Positions 21,772 to 31,593 of a stretch of 64,000 nt of DNA are shown piece after piece (position 1 is the first letter of the stretch; every line of letters begins with the position of its first letter). Made by a program: the position numbers and the translations under genes. The notes under the pieces were generated by a model. That model worked only from the letters and a program-made list of their open reading frames with translations. It did no database searches and was not told the DNA's origin. The stretch lies in the NCBI RefSeq assembly GCF_013463155.1, contig NZ_CP040781.1:806001-870000 (forward strand). The letters are read 5' to 3'. Source of the stretch: Staphylococcus sp. 17KM0847 (GTDB taxonomy: Bacteria; Bacillota; Bacilli; Staphylococcales; Staphylococcaceae).

Positions 21772-21830
21772 AGGAGAGACTTTTTCATACAACTTTAAAT
21801 AAGTGTGTGGGGAGGAGTCTCTCCTTTTTT
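21772..21830 (+). terminator. glpD leader terminator, GlpP target
   Basis: GGAGAGACT (21773-21781) pairs with AGTCTCTCC (21816-21824), then six T. It lies between a weak promoter near the glpK end and glpD, so glpD needs antitermination by GlpP. Confidence 0.82.
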
Positions 21831-21855
21831 AGTAAAAATAGGAGGCAGGATAGAT

Positions 21856-23526
21856 ATGAGTTTATCAACATTAAAGCGTCAATCCGTAAAAGAAAAAATG
21901 CAACAAGGTATGTATGATGTCGTAGTTGTTGGGGGCGGTATTACTGGAGCAGGTATCGCATTGGACGCATCAGCACGTGGTATGAAGGTAGCTTTGGTAG
22001 AGATGCAAGACTTTGCACAGGGGACAAGTTCACGTTCTACAAAACTCGTCCACGGTGGATTACGTTATTTAAAACAATTTCAAGTGGGTGTTGTAGCTGA
22101 GACAGGTAAAGAGCGTGCAATTGTATACGAAAATGGACCACACGTGACAACACCAGAGTGGATGTTATTGCCTATGCATAAAGGCGGTACATTCGGCAAA
22201 TTCTCAACGTCTATTGGACTCGGACTTTATGATCGACTTGCAGGTGTAAAAAAATCTGAACGCAAAAAAATGTTGAATAAAAAACAAACGATGGATAAAG
22301 AGCCACTTGTTAAACAAGAAGGTCTTAAAGGTGGGGGTTACTACGTCGAATATCGTACAGATGATGCCCGACTTACTATTGAGGTAATGAAAAAAGCTGC
22401 TGAACAAGGTGCAGATATTATCAACTATGCTAAAGTCACAAACTTTTTATATGATCATAAAGAAAAAGTGAACGGTGTAGCTGTGACAGATCGTTTAACG
22501 AACGATACATTCGAAGTACGTGCAAAAAAAGTAGTAAATGCAACAGGTCCATGGGTAGATGAAGTCCGTCGTGCAGACTACTCTAAAAATAATAAACAAC
22601 TTCGCCTAACAAAAGGGGTTCATGTTGTTATTGATCAATCTAAGTTTCCATTGCGCCAAGCTGTTTACTTTGATACAGAACATGATGGTCGTATGATCTT
22701 CGCTATTCCTCGTGATGGCAAAGCTTATGTCGGTACGACTGATACATTCTATAACAATGACAAAGCAAGCCCACAAGTCAATCAAGAAGATCGAGACTAT
22801 CTAATTGATGCGATTAACTATATGTTCCCAACAGTTAAAGTATCAGATAGTGATATTGAATCTACATGGGCAGGTATTCGTCCATTGATTTTAGAAGAAG
22901 GTAAAGACCCATCTGAAATTTCACGAAAAGATGAAGTATGGGAAGGCAAATCAGGCTTATTAACGATTGCAGGTGGTAAATTAACAGGCTACCGCCATAT
23001 GGCTGCAGATATTATGGATTTAGTTGAAAAACGACTTAAACAAGAATACGGCGATAAATTTAAAGATGTGAATACAAAACATATTCCAATTTCTGGGGGA
23101 GATGTAGGCGGCAGTGCAAACTTTGAAAACTTTGTTCAACAGAAAGTCAAAGTTGCTGAAACATTTAACTTAGATACACAACTCGCAGAACATCTTGTAC
23201 GTCGCTATGGTTCAAATGTAGATGCATTATTTGAGCTTGCACAAGCAGCACAATATCAAAATACAAGCTTACCTTTAGCGTTATATGTAGAGCTTGTGTA
23301 TAGTGTACAAAATGAATTGGTGATTAAGCCAACAGATTTCTTTGTCAGACGTACAGGAGCTATCTATTTTGATATTGCATCAGTAATACGTCATAAAGAC
23401 GCGGTAGTAGATGTGTTAGCACAACTTGTAGGTTATGATGAACAAACCAAAGCACAATATAAGGCTGAACTCGAACAAGCAATTGAAGAAGCACGTCACG
23501 GTCAACATCAACCTTCTGAAGGATAA
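21856..23526 (+). CDS. glpD: Aerobic glycerol-3-phosphate dehydrogenase
   Basis: Membrane-associated FAD enzyme that oxidises glycerol-3-phosphate to dihydroxyacetone phosphate and feeds electrons to menaquinone. 556 residues from ATG 21856 (GGAGG upstream; frame continues back to 21805 through the leader but this is not coding). FAD loop [33 protein letters not shown] and IRPLILEEG are typical. A long structured element follows the stop codon. Confidence 0.96.
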   Translation: MSLSTLKRQSVKEKMQQGMYDVVVVGGGITGAGIALDASARGMKVALVEMQDFAQGTSSRSTKLVHGGLRYLKQFQVGVVAETGKERAIVYENGPHVTTPEWMLLPMHKGGTFGKFSTSIGLGLYDRLAGVKKSERKKMLNKKQTMDKEPLVKQEGLKGGGYYVEYRTDDARLTIEVMKKAAEQGADIINYAKVTNFLYDHKEKVNGVAVTDRLTNDTFEVRAKKVVNATGPWVDEVRRADYSKNNKQLRLTKGVHVVIDQSKFPLRQAVYFDTEHDGRMIFAIPRDGKAYVGTTDTFYNNDKASPQVNQEDRDYLIDAINYMFPTVKVSDSDIESTWAGIRPLILEEGKDPSEISRKDEVWEGKSGLLTIAGGKLTGYRHMAADIMDLVEKRLKQEYGDKFKDVNTKHIPISGGDVGGSANFENFVQQKVKVAETFNLDTQLAEHLVRRYGSNVDALFELAQAAQYQNTSLPLALYVELVYSVQNELVIKPTDFFVRRTGAIYFDIASVIRHKDAVVDVLAQLVGYDEQTKAQYKAELEQAIEEARHGQHQPSEG

Positions 23527-23560
23527 AGTGTAAGAGCCTATAAAAATCAAATAGATTGTA

Positions 23561-23652
23561 AAAACCATTGGCAAGTCGTGTTTAATGAAGATGGTGTTAA
23601 TGATTCACACCATACAATCCTCTCATTTCTCCGCACAAGCCAATGGTTTTTT
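23561..23652 (+). ncRNA. Structured element / terminator behind glpD
   Basis: Outer arms AAAACCATTGGC (23561-23572) and GCCAATGGTTTT (23639-23650, running into six T) are exactly complementary and enclose a second hairpin, ATGGTGT/ACACCAT (23591-23613). It can serve as the glpD terminator but, at about 90 nt with an internal hairpin, may also be a stable small RNA. No family is recognised. Confidence 0.5.
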
Positions 23653-23755
23653 ATTAGGTCATCAGTTAATCTCTCTTTCTGAATGATGCTCTATCACATC
23701 GCTAATGCATATGGTAAAGTAAAAGATAAGAGCATAGTAGAAAGGTGTGCATACA

Positions 23756-24703
23756 ATGGTGAAACATGAGGCGATGAAAATTTCAATGACAGATGGAACG
23801 ATGTTAGAAGCAAAAATAGATCGTTCAGATCGAGAAGCTGTGGGTGTCGTACATATTTTTCATGGTATGGCAGAACATATGGATCGCTACACGCCCCTCG
23901 TACATAAGTTAAATGCACAAGGTTATCATGTATTGCGTCATAATCATCGAGGACATGGTCAAGATATTGACAGTATTCGAGGTCATTTTGAATCTATAGA
24001 ACAAGTTGTAACAGATGCTTACGAAGTTCAAACCACATTACGTCCTGATATAGGGAGTGATCTACCGTATATTGTACTCGGTCATTCTATGGGATCAATT
24101 ATTGCACGTCAATTCTCTCAAACATACCCTGATGTATTACAAGGATTAATCTTGAGTGGCACAGGGTTATTTAGAAGATGGCAAGGTTACCCAGTAGTTG
24201 TAGTATTAAAACTGGTAACACTGTTATGCGGCAAGCAACGTAAACTGAACTGGGTCAATCATGCGGTAACGGGTCGTTTCAACAAGCACTTTAAACCACG
24301 TCGAACATCAAGTGATTGGATCAGTTCCAATCATCAAGTAGTAGATGCATACATTGAAGATGACTATGCAGGTTTTAAAGTATCCAATCAACTCGTGTAT
24401 AGTGTGACGCAGCACATGATGACGACTGCAACATTAAAAAATATTAAACGCATGAACAAAAACATCCCCGTATTACTCGTGTCTGGTAAGGATGATCCAT
24501 TTGGTGAACAGGGAGAAGGTGTACGTCGTCTTGCACGCTTATTCAAGCAGGGCGGTATTCATCATATTACAGTACAATTGTATCCCCATAAAAGACACGA
24601 AGTTTTATTTGAACATGATCATGAAACCGTATGGAAACATATGCTAGACTGGATGAGTCGTCAAATCATCCAAAAAGTAAAAGTGAGGGAAGAAGATGAA
24701 TAA
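23756..24703 (+). CDS. Alpha/beta hydrolase, lysophospholipase/monoacylglycerol-lipase type
   Basis: Serine hydrolase of 315 residues. The oxyanion region HGMAEHMDRYTPL, HNHRGHGQD, the nucleophile elbow GHSMGS, an Asp in SGKDDPFG and a His in YPHKRHEVLFE give a complete catalytic triad typical of the PldB/monoglyceride lipase group (Hydrolase_4). No signal peptide, so it acts in the cytoplasm. ATG 23756 is chosen over GTG 23747. It overlaps miaA by 8 nt and probably is transcribed with it. Confidence 0.85.
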   Translation: MVKHEAMKISMTDGTMLEAKIDRSDREAVGVVHIFHGMAEHMDRYTPLVHKLNAQGYHVLRHNHRGHGQDIDSIRGHFESIEQVVTDAYEVQTTLRPDIGSDLPYIVLGHSMGSIIARQFSQTYPDVLQGLILSGTGLFRRWQGYPVVVVLKLVTLLCGKQRKLNWVNHAVTGRFNKHFKPRRTSSDWISSNHQVVDAYIEDDYAGFKVSNQLVYSVTQHMMTTATLKNIKRMNKNIPVLLVSGKDDPFGEQGEGVRRLARLFKQGGIHHITVQLYPHKRHEVLFEHDHETVWKHMLDWMSRQIIQKVKVREEDE

Positions 24704-25652
24704 ATCAAAACCTTTGCTCGTAGTCATCGTAGGACCGACTGCAAGTGGGAAAACAGCGTTAAGTGTAGAACTCGCAAAAGCAATAGATGGAGAGATTATT
24801 AGTGGTGATTCGATGCAAGTATACAAAGGGATGGATATCGGTACAGCAAAAGTGACACAGGAAGAGATGGCGGGTATCCCTCATTATTTGATTGATATTT
24901 TAAACCCTGATGAAACTTTTTCAGCATATGACTTCCAACAGCGTGTCAAACCATTAATTCATGATATTACTGCGAGGGGAAAAATCCCTATTATCGCAGG
25001 AGGAACAGGCCTTTACATACAATCTGTGATTTATGATTATCATTTTGAAGATGAATCGGTATCTCCTGAACATGAGGCCAAAGTGGCAGTACAGATGAAA
25101 GCACTTGAAACGTATTCTAATGAGGCATTGCACGCATATTTAGGTACATTTGATCCTGAATCACAGCAAGCGATTCATCCGAATAACAGACAAAGAGTAA
25201 TGCGTGCCATCGAATATTATTTAAAAACAAAAAAAGTTCTAAGTAATCGTAAGAAAAGTACCCAGTTAACAGAAAATTATGATACATTAATAGCAGGGAT
25301 AGAAATGTCGCGCGAAACATTATATCAAAAGATAAACAAACGTGTCGACATGATGTTGTCTCAAGGTTTATTGGATGAAGTGCAAGAACTTATGGACCAA
25401 GGCTATGCGTCATGTCAAAGTATGCAGGCTATCGGTTATAAGGAGATGATTCCTGTTATAACGGGTGATATGGATGTTGATGTAGCAACAGATTTATTAA
25501 AACAACATTCACGCCACTATGCGAAAAGACAGCTAACTTGGTTCAAAAACAAATTAAATGTTCATTGGTTAGATAGAGAGAAGATGTCACTTACTTCAAT
25601 GTTATCTGAGCTCACAACCCAAATATGCAAAAGGAGAAATGAAAATGGTTGA
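24696..25652 (+). CDS. miaA: tRNA dimethylallyltransferase
   Basis: Adds the dimethylallyl group to A37 of tRNAs reading UNN codons, giving the substrate for MiaB. 318 residues with P-loop GPTASGKTA, GDSMQVYKGMDIGTAKV, the catalytic DxxAGGTGLY region (IIAGGTGLYIQ) and YAKRQLTWFKN. AGGGAAG precedes ATG 24696. hfq overlaps or abuts its end, a conserved pair. Confidence 0.96.
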   Translation: MNKSKPLLVVIVGPTASGKTALSVELAKAIDGEIISGDSMQVYKGMDIGTAKVTQEEMAGIPHYLIDILNPDETFSAYDFQQRVKPLIHDITARGKIPIIAGGTGLYIQSVIYDYHFEDESVSPEHEAKVAVQMKALETYSNEALHAYLGTFDPESQQAIHPNNRQRVMRAIEYYLKTKKVLSNRKKSTQLTENYDTLIAGIEMSRETLYQKINKRVDMMLSQGLLDEVQELMDQGYASCQSMQAIGYKEMIPVITGDMDVDVATDLLKQHSRHYAKRQLTWFKNKLNVHWLDREKMSLTSMLSELTTQICKRRNENG

Positions 25653-25857
25653 GAAAAGAAACATTCAAGATGAGTACCTTGAAACTTTTAAAAGAGAGGG
25701 GAAAGAGCTAACAGTCTTTTTGACAAATGGCTTTCAATTACGTGGCACGATTCATGATTATGATAAGTACGTGATTGATCTACTTTCACAAGAACGACAT
25801 CATTTAATTTACAAACATGCGATTAGTACATTTTTAGAAGGCGCACAATCATCTTGA
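25645..25857 (+). CDS. hfq: RNA chaperone Hfq
   Basis: Sm-like hexameric RNA-binding protein, 70 residues. Sm1 holds LTVFLTNGFQLRGTIHDYDKYV and Sm2 the LIYKHAIST segment with the conserved YKHA. It differs from S. aureus Hfq by having almost no C-terminal tail. Two ATGs are possible (25639 and 25645, both inside the miaA 3' end); the AGGAG at about 25632 fits the second slightly better. A bidirectional terminator follows. Confidence 0.93.
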   Translation: MVEKRNIQDEYLETFKREGKELTVFLTNGFQLRGTIHDYDKYVIDLLSQERHHLIYKHAISTFLEGAQSS

Positions 25858-25957
25858 TGTGATGTTGGTGAAAGAGCTAGGGTTTATATTATATAAATTC
25901 CGATTCTTTCATATCTTTTCTTAGAGTACAGATGCTACAATGAAATAGCAACAGAGT

Positions 25958-26000
25958 AAAAAAGCGTTACACTTATCGAATAGGGAGTGTAACGCTTTTT
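25958..26000. terminator. Bidirectional terminator between hfq and gpx
   Basis: AAAAAAGCGTTACACT pairs with AGTGTAACGCTTTTT. Runs of A and T on either side allow it to serve both converging genes. Confidence 0.9.
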
Positions 26001-26024
26001 ATATTGAGATTTCATTATTTGAAA

Positions 26025-26498
26025 CTATAATAAATGTTCAATATCTGATCTTAATTTTTCGGGTGTCTTTTGTGGAGAAAAACGATTCACCACATTGCCT
26101 TCACGATCCACAAGAAATTTGGTAAAATTCCACTTAATATTTCCACCAAGCAAACCAGATTGTTGTGATTTCAAATATTCAAACAGTGGATGTGTGTTGT
26201 CACCATTCACATCAATTTTTTCATGCATCGGAAATGTAACGCCATAATTCAATTTACAATTCGTCTCGGCTTCATGACCTGTTCCGGGTTCTTGTTTACC
26301 AAATTGATTACATGGAAATCCTAAAACAGTTAACCCTTGATCCTTGTAGTCTCTGTATAGTGTTTCCAGACCGTCAAATTGTGGTGTAAATCCACATTCG
26401 CTTGCAGTATTAACAATTAATAAGACATCTCCTTTATATTTGGAGAGTGAATACGTGGTGCCATCAGTTTTTGTGACATCGATATCGTATAAGTTCAT
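26025..26498 (-). CDS. Glutathione peroxidase-family thiol peroxidase
   Basis: Peroxide-reducing enzyme of the GPx/BsaA family, 157 residues. [12 protein letters not shown] holds the peroxidatic Cys (not selenocysteine), [12 protein letters not shown] the Gln and resolving region, and [10 protein letters not shown] the Trp/Asn of the catalytic tetrad. Staphylococci lack glutathione and use thioredoxin or bacillithiol. GAGGTG before ATG (start at 26498) decides the start over an in-frame GTG at 26507. It faces hfq across a shared terminator. Confidence 0.92.
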   Translation of the reverse strand: MNLYDIDVTKTDGTTYSLSKYKGDVLLIVNTASECGFTPQFDGLETLYRDYKDQGLTVLGFPCNQFGKQEPGTGHEAETNCKLNYGVTFPMHEKIDVNGDNTHPLFEYLKSQQSGLLGGNIKWNFTKFLVDREGNVVNRFSPQKTPEKLRSDIEHLL

Positions 26499-26606
26499 AA
26501 TGATCACCTCTTATTAATAAATATAGCACATCTTTCGCATATAGTCTTAAAGGACACACTATGATAGAATAAAGAGTATTATGTCAAAAGAATGTTGGGT
26601 GATAGC

Positions 26607-27839
26607 ATGCAAAAACGACAAACTTATTCAACAGCAAAACAGTTAGAAAAAGCTGTATTGGTCGGTGTAGATTTGTATCGTTCAGATTACAATTTCGATC
26701 AGACGATGGCAGAACTGAACGCATTATCTTATACGTGTGAATTGGATGTAAAAGGGCAGTTTACTCAAAATAAAAATGAAGTTGATCAACGCTACTATGT
26801 TGGAAAAGGGAAGCTACAAGAAGTACAAGACTTTATTAACGCGCACGAGATAGATGTTGTGATCGCAAATGATGAACTGACAACAGCACAATCTAAAAAT
26901 TTGAATACGATACTTGGTGTAAAAATTATTGATCGTACACAGCTCATACTCGAGATTTTTGCATTACGTGCCAAGAGTAGAGAAGGACAATTACAGGTGG
27001 AATATGCACAGCTTGATTATTTATTGCCAAGATTGATGGGACATGGTAAAAGTTTGTCACGTCTAGGTGGAGGAATTGGAACACGAGGACCGGGTGAAAC
27101 AAAGTTGGAAACGGATCGACGCCATATCCGAACACGTATGACAGAAATTAAGCGTAAACTGAATGAAGTGACCGCACATCGTGAACGCTATCGGAATAAA
27201 CGTGATCAGCAACGTATCTTTCAAATTGCATTAGTAGGCTATACGAATGCAGGAAAGTCATCGTGGTTTAACATTTTAACGCAGGCAGAAACTTATGAAA
27301 AAGATTTGCTTTTTGCGACGTTAGACCCTAAAACACGGCAGCTGACGTTAAATGAAGGTTTTCAGGTGATTATTTCAGATACGGTGGGCTTTATTCAAAA
27401 ACTCCCCACAACGCTAATAGAAGCATTCAAGTCCACACTAGAAGAAGCGAAGCGAGCAGATATGTTACTACACGTTGTCGATACGAGTAACAAAGATTAT
27501 AAAGCACAATATGATACAGTCAATCAACTGATTAAAACGTTAGAGATGTCGGAGATTCCACAAATTGTTTTATTTAATAAGCGAGATCAGCATCAGGGGA
27601 CTTTGCCGGTATCAGATCAGCCATCGGTATTTGTATCAACGAAAGCGCCAGAAGATATTGAAAAAGTAAAAGCAGCAATTTTAACACATATGAAAGCACA
27701 AATGGTATTTTATGAAGAGCAGGTTCCCAGTCATGCAGCGCATCGTTTGTATGATTTGAAGCAGCATACGCTAGTGACAACATTAAACTTTGACGAATCA
27801 ACAGAAACGTATCATGTTGAAGGATATAAAAATATATAG
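26607..27839 (+). CDS. hflX: GTPase HflX
   Basis: Ribosome-associated GTPase that splits stalled or hibernating 70S ribosomes. 410 residues: N-terminal HflX domain, glycine-rich SRLGGGIGTRGPGETKLE linker, then the G domain with GYTNAGKSSWFN, the DTVGFI switch II and NKRD. ATG 26607 follows GGGTGA; an upstream in-frame ATG at 26592 is less likely. Confidence 0.95.
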   Translation: MQKRQTYSTAKQLEKAVLVGVDLYRSDYNFDQTMAELNALSYTCELDVKGQFTQNKNEVDQRYYVGKGKLQEVQDFINAHEIDVVIANDELTTAQSKNLNTILGVKIIDRTQLILEIFALRAKSREGQLQVEYAQLDYLLPRLMGHGKSLSRLGGGIGTRGPGETKLETDRRHIRTRMTEIKRKLNEVTAHRERYRNKRDQQRIFQIALVGYTNAGKSSWFNILTQAETYEKDLLFATLDPKTRQLTLNEGFQVIISDTVGFIQKLPTTLIEAFKSTLEEAKRADMLLHVVDTSNKDYKAQYDTVNQLIKTLEMSEIPQIVLFNKRDQHQGTLPVSDQPSVFVSTKAPEDIEKVKAAILTHMKAQMVFYEEQVPSHAAHRLYDLKQHTLVTTLNFDESTETYHVEGYKNI

Positions 27840-27853
27840 AAAGTAGTTTAGAA

Positions 27854-29104
27854 ATGACAGAACTTACACAATTAATTGAAGAAGTAGAACAGACATTAGC
27901 ACCTTATTTTAGAGAAATTGAAATGCGTGCTTACCATAATCAAGCCAACGTATTAGATGCATTTCACAAAGTTAAAATTACAGAAGCTGATTTGCAAGGA
28001 TCGACGGGATATGGCTATGATGACTTTGGTAGAGATCATTTAGAAGCAGTATACGCAGAAACGTTTAAAGCAGAAGATGCAATGGTTCGACCACAAATCA
28101 TCTCTGGCACACATGCCATTACAATTGCATTACAGAGCTTACTCAAACCGGGTGACGAATTGATGTATATTACAGGAAGTCCGTATGATACATTGCTCGA
28201 AGTCATTGGCGTCAACGGCACAGGTATTGAAAGTTTACAGGAGTATGGTATTCATTACCGAGAAATCGCTTTGAAGCAAGGCGTTATCGATATAGCCTCT
28301 GTTAAGGCAGCCATTCAGCCCCATACTAAAGTTATTGCGATTCAACGCTCCAAAGGATATGACCAACGTCCGTCGATAACGATAGAAGCAATAGAGCAAG
28401 TGATTCAACAGATTAAAGCACAATTTCCAGAAGTTATTATTTTTGTAGATAATTGTTATGGTGAATTTGTCGAAACACGTGAACCGATTGAGGTAGGAGC
28501 AGATTTAATGGCAGGTTCATTAATTAAAAATCCGGGAGGTGGGCTGGCTAAAACAGGGGGATATATCGCAGGCCGTAAAGATTTAGTTGAGCGTTGTGGC
28601 TATCGCTTAACAGCACCCGGCATTGGTAAAGAAGCAGGTGCCTCTTTGTCTTCGTTACATGAGATGTATCAAGGTTTCTTTTTAAGTCCACATATTGTTA
28701 GCCAAAGTTTAAAAGGTGCCTTATTTACGAGTTTATTACTAGAACGTCTCAATATGGAAACGACACCACGTTATAATGCATTTCGCACAGATTTAATTCA
28801 AACTGTATCATTCGAAACAGCTGAACAAATGATACAATTTTGTCAAAGTATCCAACACGCCTCACCCATTAACGCGCATTTTAGTCCTGAACCCAGCTAT
28901 ATGCCAGGATATGAAGATGATGTTATTATGGCAGCAGGAACATTTGTACAAGGTTCATCGATAGAACTTTCTGCGGACGGTCCAATACGTCCACCTTATG
29001 AAGCCTATGTACAAGGGGGGTTAACGTATGAACACGTTAAAATCGCAGTCACACGCGCAGTAGAACAAATGATAGAACAAGGTTTGATACAATTACCGTC
29101 ATAA
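27854..29104 (+). CDS. Methionine gamma-lyase family (aluminium resistance) protein
   Basis: PLP-dependent enzyme of the Met_gamma_lyase/YnbB family (PF06838), 416 residues. It shows GTHAITIALQSLLKPGD, GRDHLEAVYAE, FVDNCYGEFVE and the PLP-lysine region GSLIKNPGGGLAKTGGYIAG. True substrate is unknown; it is usually found between hflX and glnR in staphylococci. Here glnR no longer follows in the same direction, and the accessory region begins behind its terminator. Confidence 0.88.
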   Translation: MTELTQLIEEVEQTLAPYFREIEMRAYHNQANVLDAFHKVKITEADLQGSTGYGYDDFGRDHLEAVYAETFKAEDAMVRPQIISGTHAITIALQSLLKPGDELMYITGSPYDTLLEVIGVNGTGIESLQEYGIHYREIALKQGVIDIASVKAAIQPHTKVIAIQRSKGYDQRPSITIEAIEQVIQQIKAQFPEVIIFVDNCYGEFVETREPIEVGADLMAGSLIKNPGGGLAKTGGYIAGRKDLVERCGYRLTAPGIGKEAGASLSSLHEMYQGFFLSPHIVSQSLKGALFTSLLLERLNMETTPRYNAFRTDLIQTVSFETAEQMIQFCQSIQHASPINAHFSPEPSYMPGYEDDVIMAAGTFVQGSSIELSADGPIRPPYEAYVQGGLTYEHVKIAVTRAVEQMIEQGLIQLPS

Positions 29105-29105
29105 T

Positions 29106-29148
29106 AAAAAAGGAAGCCTCTTGTATATATCAAGAGCGCTTCTTTTTT
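29106..29148 (+). terminator. Terminator of the Met-gamma-lyase-like gene
   Basis: AAAAAGGAAGC...TCTTG pairs with CAAGA...GCTTCTTTTTT. Confidence 0.85.
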
Positions 29149-29178
29149 GAATAGACATGATAATGATATTATCAATAT

Positions 29179-29273
29179 TAAAATCAAATATACCTAATTG
29201 CAGAGTACTAAAATCGTGGCAAAGTGAAGGGCATAAGATATTACTGATACCAAAAATTACAGAGTACTAAAAC
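29179..29273 (-). CRISPR. Remnant CRISPR array with leader (two repeats)
   Basis: Two repeats of the type found at 38707-39006. The one at 29238-29273 differs from the main consensus only in its first ten bases; the one at 29179-29214 is degenerate but keeps CAGAGTACTAAAA. They flank a 23-nt spacer, 7 nt shorter than normal. The sequence to the right (from 29274, CTCTAGC...TATTATAACTTATAT) matches the leader of the main array (from 39007) with about three differences in 26 bases. By analogy transcription runs leftward. No cas gene is adjacent. Confidence 0.85.
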
Positions 29274-29361
29274 CTCTAGCCCTATTATAACTTATATTTT
29301 TTGGATTTTCATTAAAGATAAACGTATAAACGATTAATAATCAGTAACTAACAAATAGAAT

Positions 29362-29411
29362 ACCTCACCCAAACAGGTAGTACGTTTGTATTTAATACAT
29401 TGACCTAAGCA
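29362..29411. repeat. Degenerate copy of the glnA-downstream element
   Basis: CCTCACCCAAACAGGTAG and the following bases resemble 29935-29985 and, inverted, 36950-36990. The better copies contain an AGTACG/CGTACT palindrome. The rest of 29412-29474 shows nothing recognisable. Confidence 0.6.
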
Positions 29412-29519
29412 TCTAATATTAACTATCTTTGTAATCATTAATAATGAATATAGTTACAACATTATTAAATAGATGACGGTTAAAGTTGATTATATCAATT
29501 CAGTATGTTAAATTAAATG

Positions 29520-29638
29520 TGAAAAGGGACATGTGCTAACATGCCCCGGTGAGCCCGTTAAAAAGACGGTGGCTTTCTTTAGATTGTGTTAACCATCTAA
29601 TTACTGACCAAAGTATATGTTAGATGGTTATTTTTTAT
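29520..29638 (+). ncRNA. Candidate antisense RNA antitoxin of copy 1
   Basis: TTGATT (29486-29491), 17 bp, TAAATT (29509-29514) could start an RNA near 29520. It contains hairpins (GGGACATG/CATGCCCC and GCCCGT/ACGGT) and ends at AACCATCTAA/TTAGATGGTT plus ATTTTTT, inside the stop-codon region of the oppositely transcribed toxin. This convergent layout is that of Fst/TxpA-type type I toxin-antitoxin systems. Copies 2 and 3 keep the same layout on the minus strand. The existence of the transcript is inferred. Confidence 0.5.
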
Positions 29639-29735
29639 GGTCTAATTTAACGATTGCGATGACTAAGCCAATTAAAGTAACGATAAAAGTACCGAAACCT
29701 ATCATCAAACCTAGTACATCTACAATAGACACCAC
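29628..29735 (-). CDS. Holin-like type I toxin, copy 1
   Basis: A 35-residue single-helix hydrophobic peptide (MVSIVDVLGLMIGFGTFIV...KLDHKK), of the putative holin-like toxin family, expected to insert in the membrane. It starts with GTG 29735, 8 nt after AAAGGAG. A second frame, MVALLKSLERR..., opens at 29775 after AAGGAGG, runs to 29647 and overlaps the toxin out of frame; MVALLKSLERR is the usual N-terminus of S. aureus members, where I recall it in frame. Toxic role inferred from family and architecture. Confidence 0.65.
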   Translation of the reverse strand: MVSIVDVLGLMIGFGTFIVTLIGLVIAIVKLDHKK

Positions 29736-30190
29736 AAAGGCTTCTCCTTTCTAAAGATTTCAGTAATGCCACCATAGGCACCACCTCCTTATACTCAGAT
29801 AGCCGCCATCTATCCAACTTACTCATTCATTATTCTATCATACCTATTTTTCTCTTTTAATCCTTTTTGTTTTAAATATTCTTCCTGTTCACATGCAAAC
29901 GTTTTAACGATAAATGTGTTTTTTCTCAAATGCAATCCCCCCCCAAACAAGTGGTACGCCCGTACTCAACACATTGAGCATTCATAAACTTAGGCATATG
30001 CATAACTACATTTCTTTTTCCCAATGAAAGTTATACAAGAAAAGCTAGGACATAAAATAATGGTTGTGACCGAATAGGTATATAGCCATGTCATAGAAAA
30101 AATCAATCAAAAAGCGAAAGAGATTTTTTAACATTAAGTTGCTCACTCTCTAAAATAACCAAGACTATGGGCAACTAATCTCAAGAGTAT

Positions 30191-30223
30191 AAAAACCCTC
30201 AAACCACACAGGCTCAAGGGTTT
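30191..30223 (-). terminator. glnA terminator
   Basis: Read on the minus strand, AAACCCTTGAGCC pairs with GGTTTGAGGGTTTTT. The same terminator is duplicated at about 36698-36730. Confidence 0.9.
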
Positions 30224-30229
30224 CAAATA

Positions 30230-31570
30230 TTAATACTGCTTCATATACTGCTCGACTTCCCATTTAGAAACTTGCGTGCGATAGTAATCCCATTCAATAG
30301 ACTTAGAATTAATAAATTGGTTATAAATGTGATCGCCTAATGCTTCTTTAACAACTACATCTTCACGCATTGCTTTTAACGCTGTATATAATGTTGAAGG
30401 TAAGTCTTGAATACCTACTGCTTCTCGTTCTTCACGGTTCATTTCATAAATGTTTTGGTTAACTGGTTTTGGTACTTCTAATTTATTTTTAATTCCATCT
30501 AAGCCCGCTTGTAAAATAACGGCTAATGCCATGTATGGATTGGCTGCTGGATCAACTGATCGCACTTCTACACGTGTTGATAAGCCACGAGATGTTGGGA
30601 CACGTACTAATGGAGAACGGTTTTTACCACTCCAAGCAATATAACTTGGTGCTTCATAACCAGGTACAAGACGTTTGTACGAATTGACTAATGGATTACA
30701 TACCGCTGTATAACCACGTGCATGCTTCATGATACCTGCGATAAAATGATAGGCTTCTTTTGTGAGTTGCATTTCGCCATTTTCATCATAAAAAGCATTT
30801 TCTTTGCCTTTAAATAATGATACGTTGAAGTGCATACCACTACCGTTAACACCAAATAATGGTTTTGGCATAAATGTTGCATGTAAATTATGTTTGCGTG
30901 CAATAGTTTTTACTACTAATTTAAATGTTTGGATATTATCACAAGCTGTAATAGCATCTGCATATTTAAAGTCGATTTCATGTTGACCTGGTGCTACTTC
31001 ATGGTGTGATGCTTCAATGTCAAAGCCCATGTCTTCAAGTTCAAGTACGATGTCACGACGGCAGTTTTCACCAAGATCTGTCGGCGCCAAGTCAAAATAA
31101 CCACCATGGTCATTTAATTCCATTGTTGGCTCGCCTTTTTCATCTAACTTGAATAAGAAAAACTCTGGTTCAGGTCCTAAATTAAAATCTGTAAAGCCCA
31201 TGTTTTCCATTTCTTTCAATACACGTTTCAAGTTGCTACGAGGGTCTCCTAAGAAAGGCTTATGTTCAGTCGTATACACATCACAAATTAAGCGTGCAAC
31301 TTTTCCTTTACCTGCTGTCCATGGAAAAATAACCCATGTATCAAGGTCAGGATATAAGTACATATCAGATTCTTCAATGCGAACAAATCCCTCGATAGAA
31401 GAACCGTCAAACATCATTTGATTGTCTAATACTTTTTCCAACTGACTTACAGGCACTTCAACATTTTTAATTGTTCCTAAAATATCAGTGAACTGCAAGC
31501 GTAAATAACGTACATCTTGTTCTTCTGCAAATCGTCTAATGTCATCCTTAGTGAATTTTTGCTTTGTCAT
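30230..31570 (-). CDS. glnA: Glutamine synthetase type I
   Basis: Makes glutamine from glutamate, ammonia and ATP. 446 residues, GSI-alpha type as in Bacillus. [10 protein letters not shown], the metal ligands [10 protein letters not shown] and [25 protein letters not shown], and [27 protein letters not shown] are all present, and the feedback-sensing Glu/Arg loops of GlnA-GlnR signalling are conserved in context. There is no adenylylation site, as expected. It lies 23 nt behind glnR in one operon, but on the strand opposite to hflX. Confidence 0.97.
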   Translation of the reverse strand: MTKQKFTKDDIRRFAEEQDVRYLRLQFTDILGTIKNVEVPVSQLEKVLDNQMMFDGSSIEGFVRIEESDMYLYPDLDTWVIFPWTAGKGKVARLICDVYTTEHKPFLGDPRSNLKRVLKEMENMGFTDFNLGPEPEFFLFKLDEKGEPTMELNDHGGYFDLAPTDLGENCRRDIVLELEDMGFDIEASHHEVAPGQHEIDFKYADAITACDNIQTFKLVVKTIARKHNLHATFMPKPLFGVNGSGMHFNVSLFKGKENAFYDENGEMQLTKEAYHFIAGIMKHARGYTAVCNPLVNSYKRLVPGYEAPSYIAWSGKNRSPLVRVPTSRGLSTRVEVRSVDPAANPYMALAVILQAGLDGIKNKLEVPKPVNQNIYEMNREEREAVGIQDLPSTLYTALKAMREDVVVKEALGDHIYNQFINSKSIEWDYYRTQVSKWEVEQYMKQY

Positions 31571-31593
31571 TAGAGTGTGTCCCCCATTGTAAA

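Larger units (their letters stand above)
29475..30290 (-). repeat. Toxin module plus glnA 3' end, inverted copy (copy 1)
   Basis: The reverse complement of this block recurs at 36641-37448 (copy 3): glnA 3' end, its terminator, about 300 bp of spacer and the holin-like toxin module. The toxin part (29475-29943) recurs a third time at 32113-32573 (copy 2). Copies 1 and 2 are inverted with respect to each other and directly flank glnA-glnR; copies 2 and 3 are direct. Confidence 0.9.
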
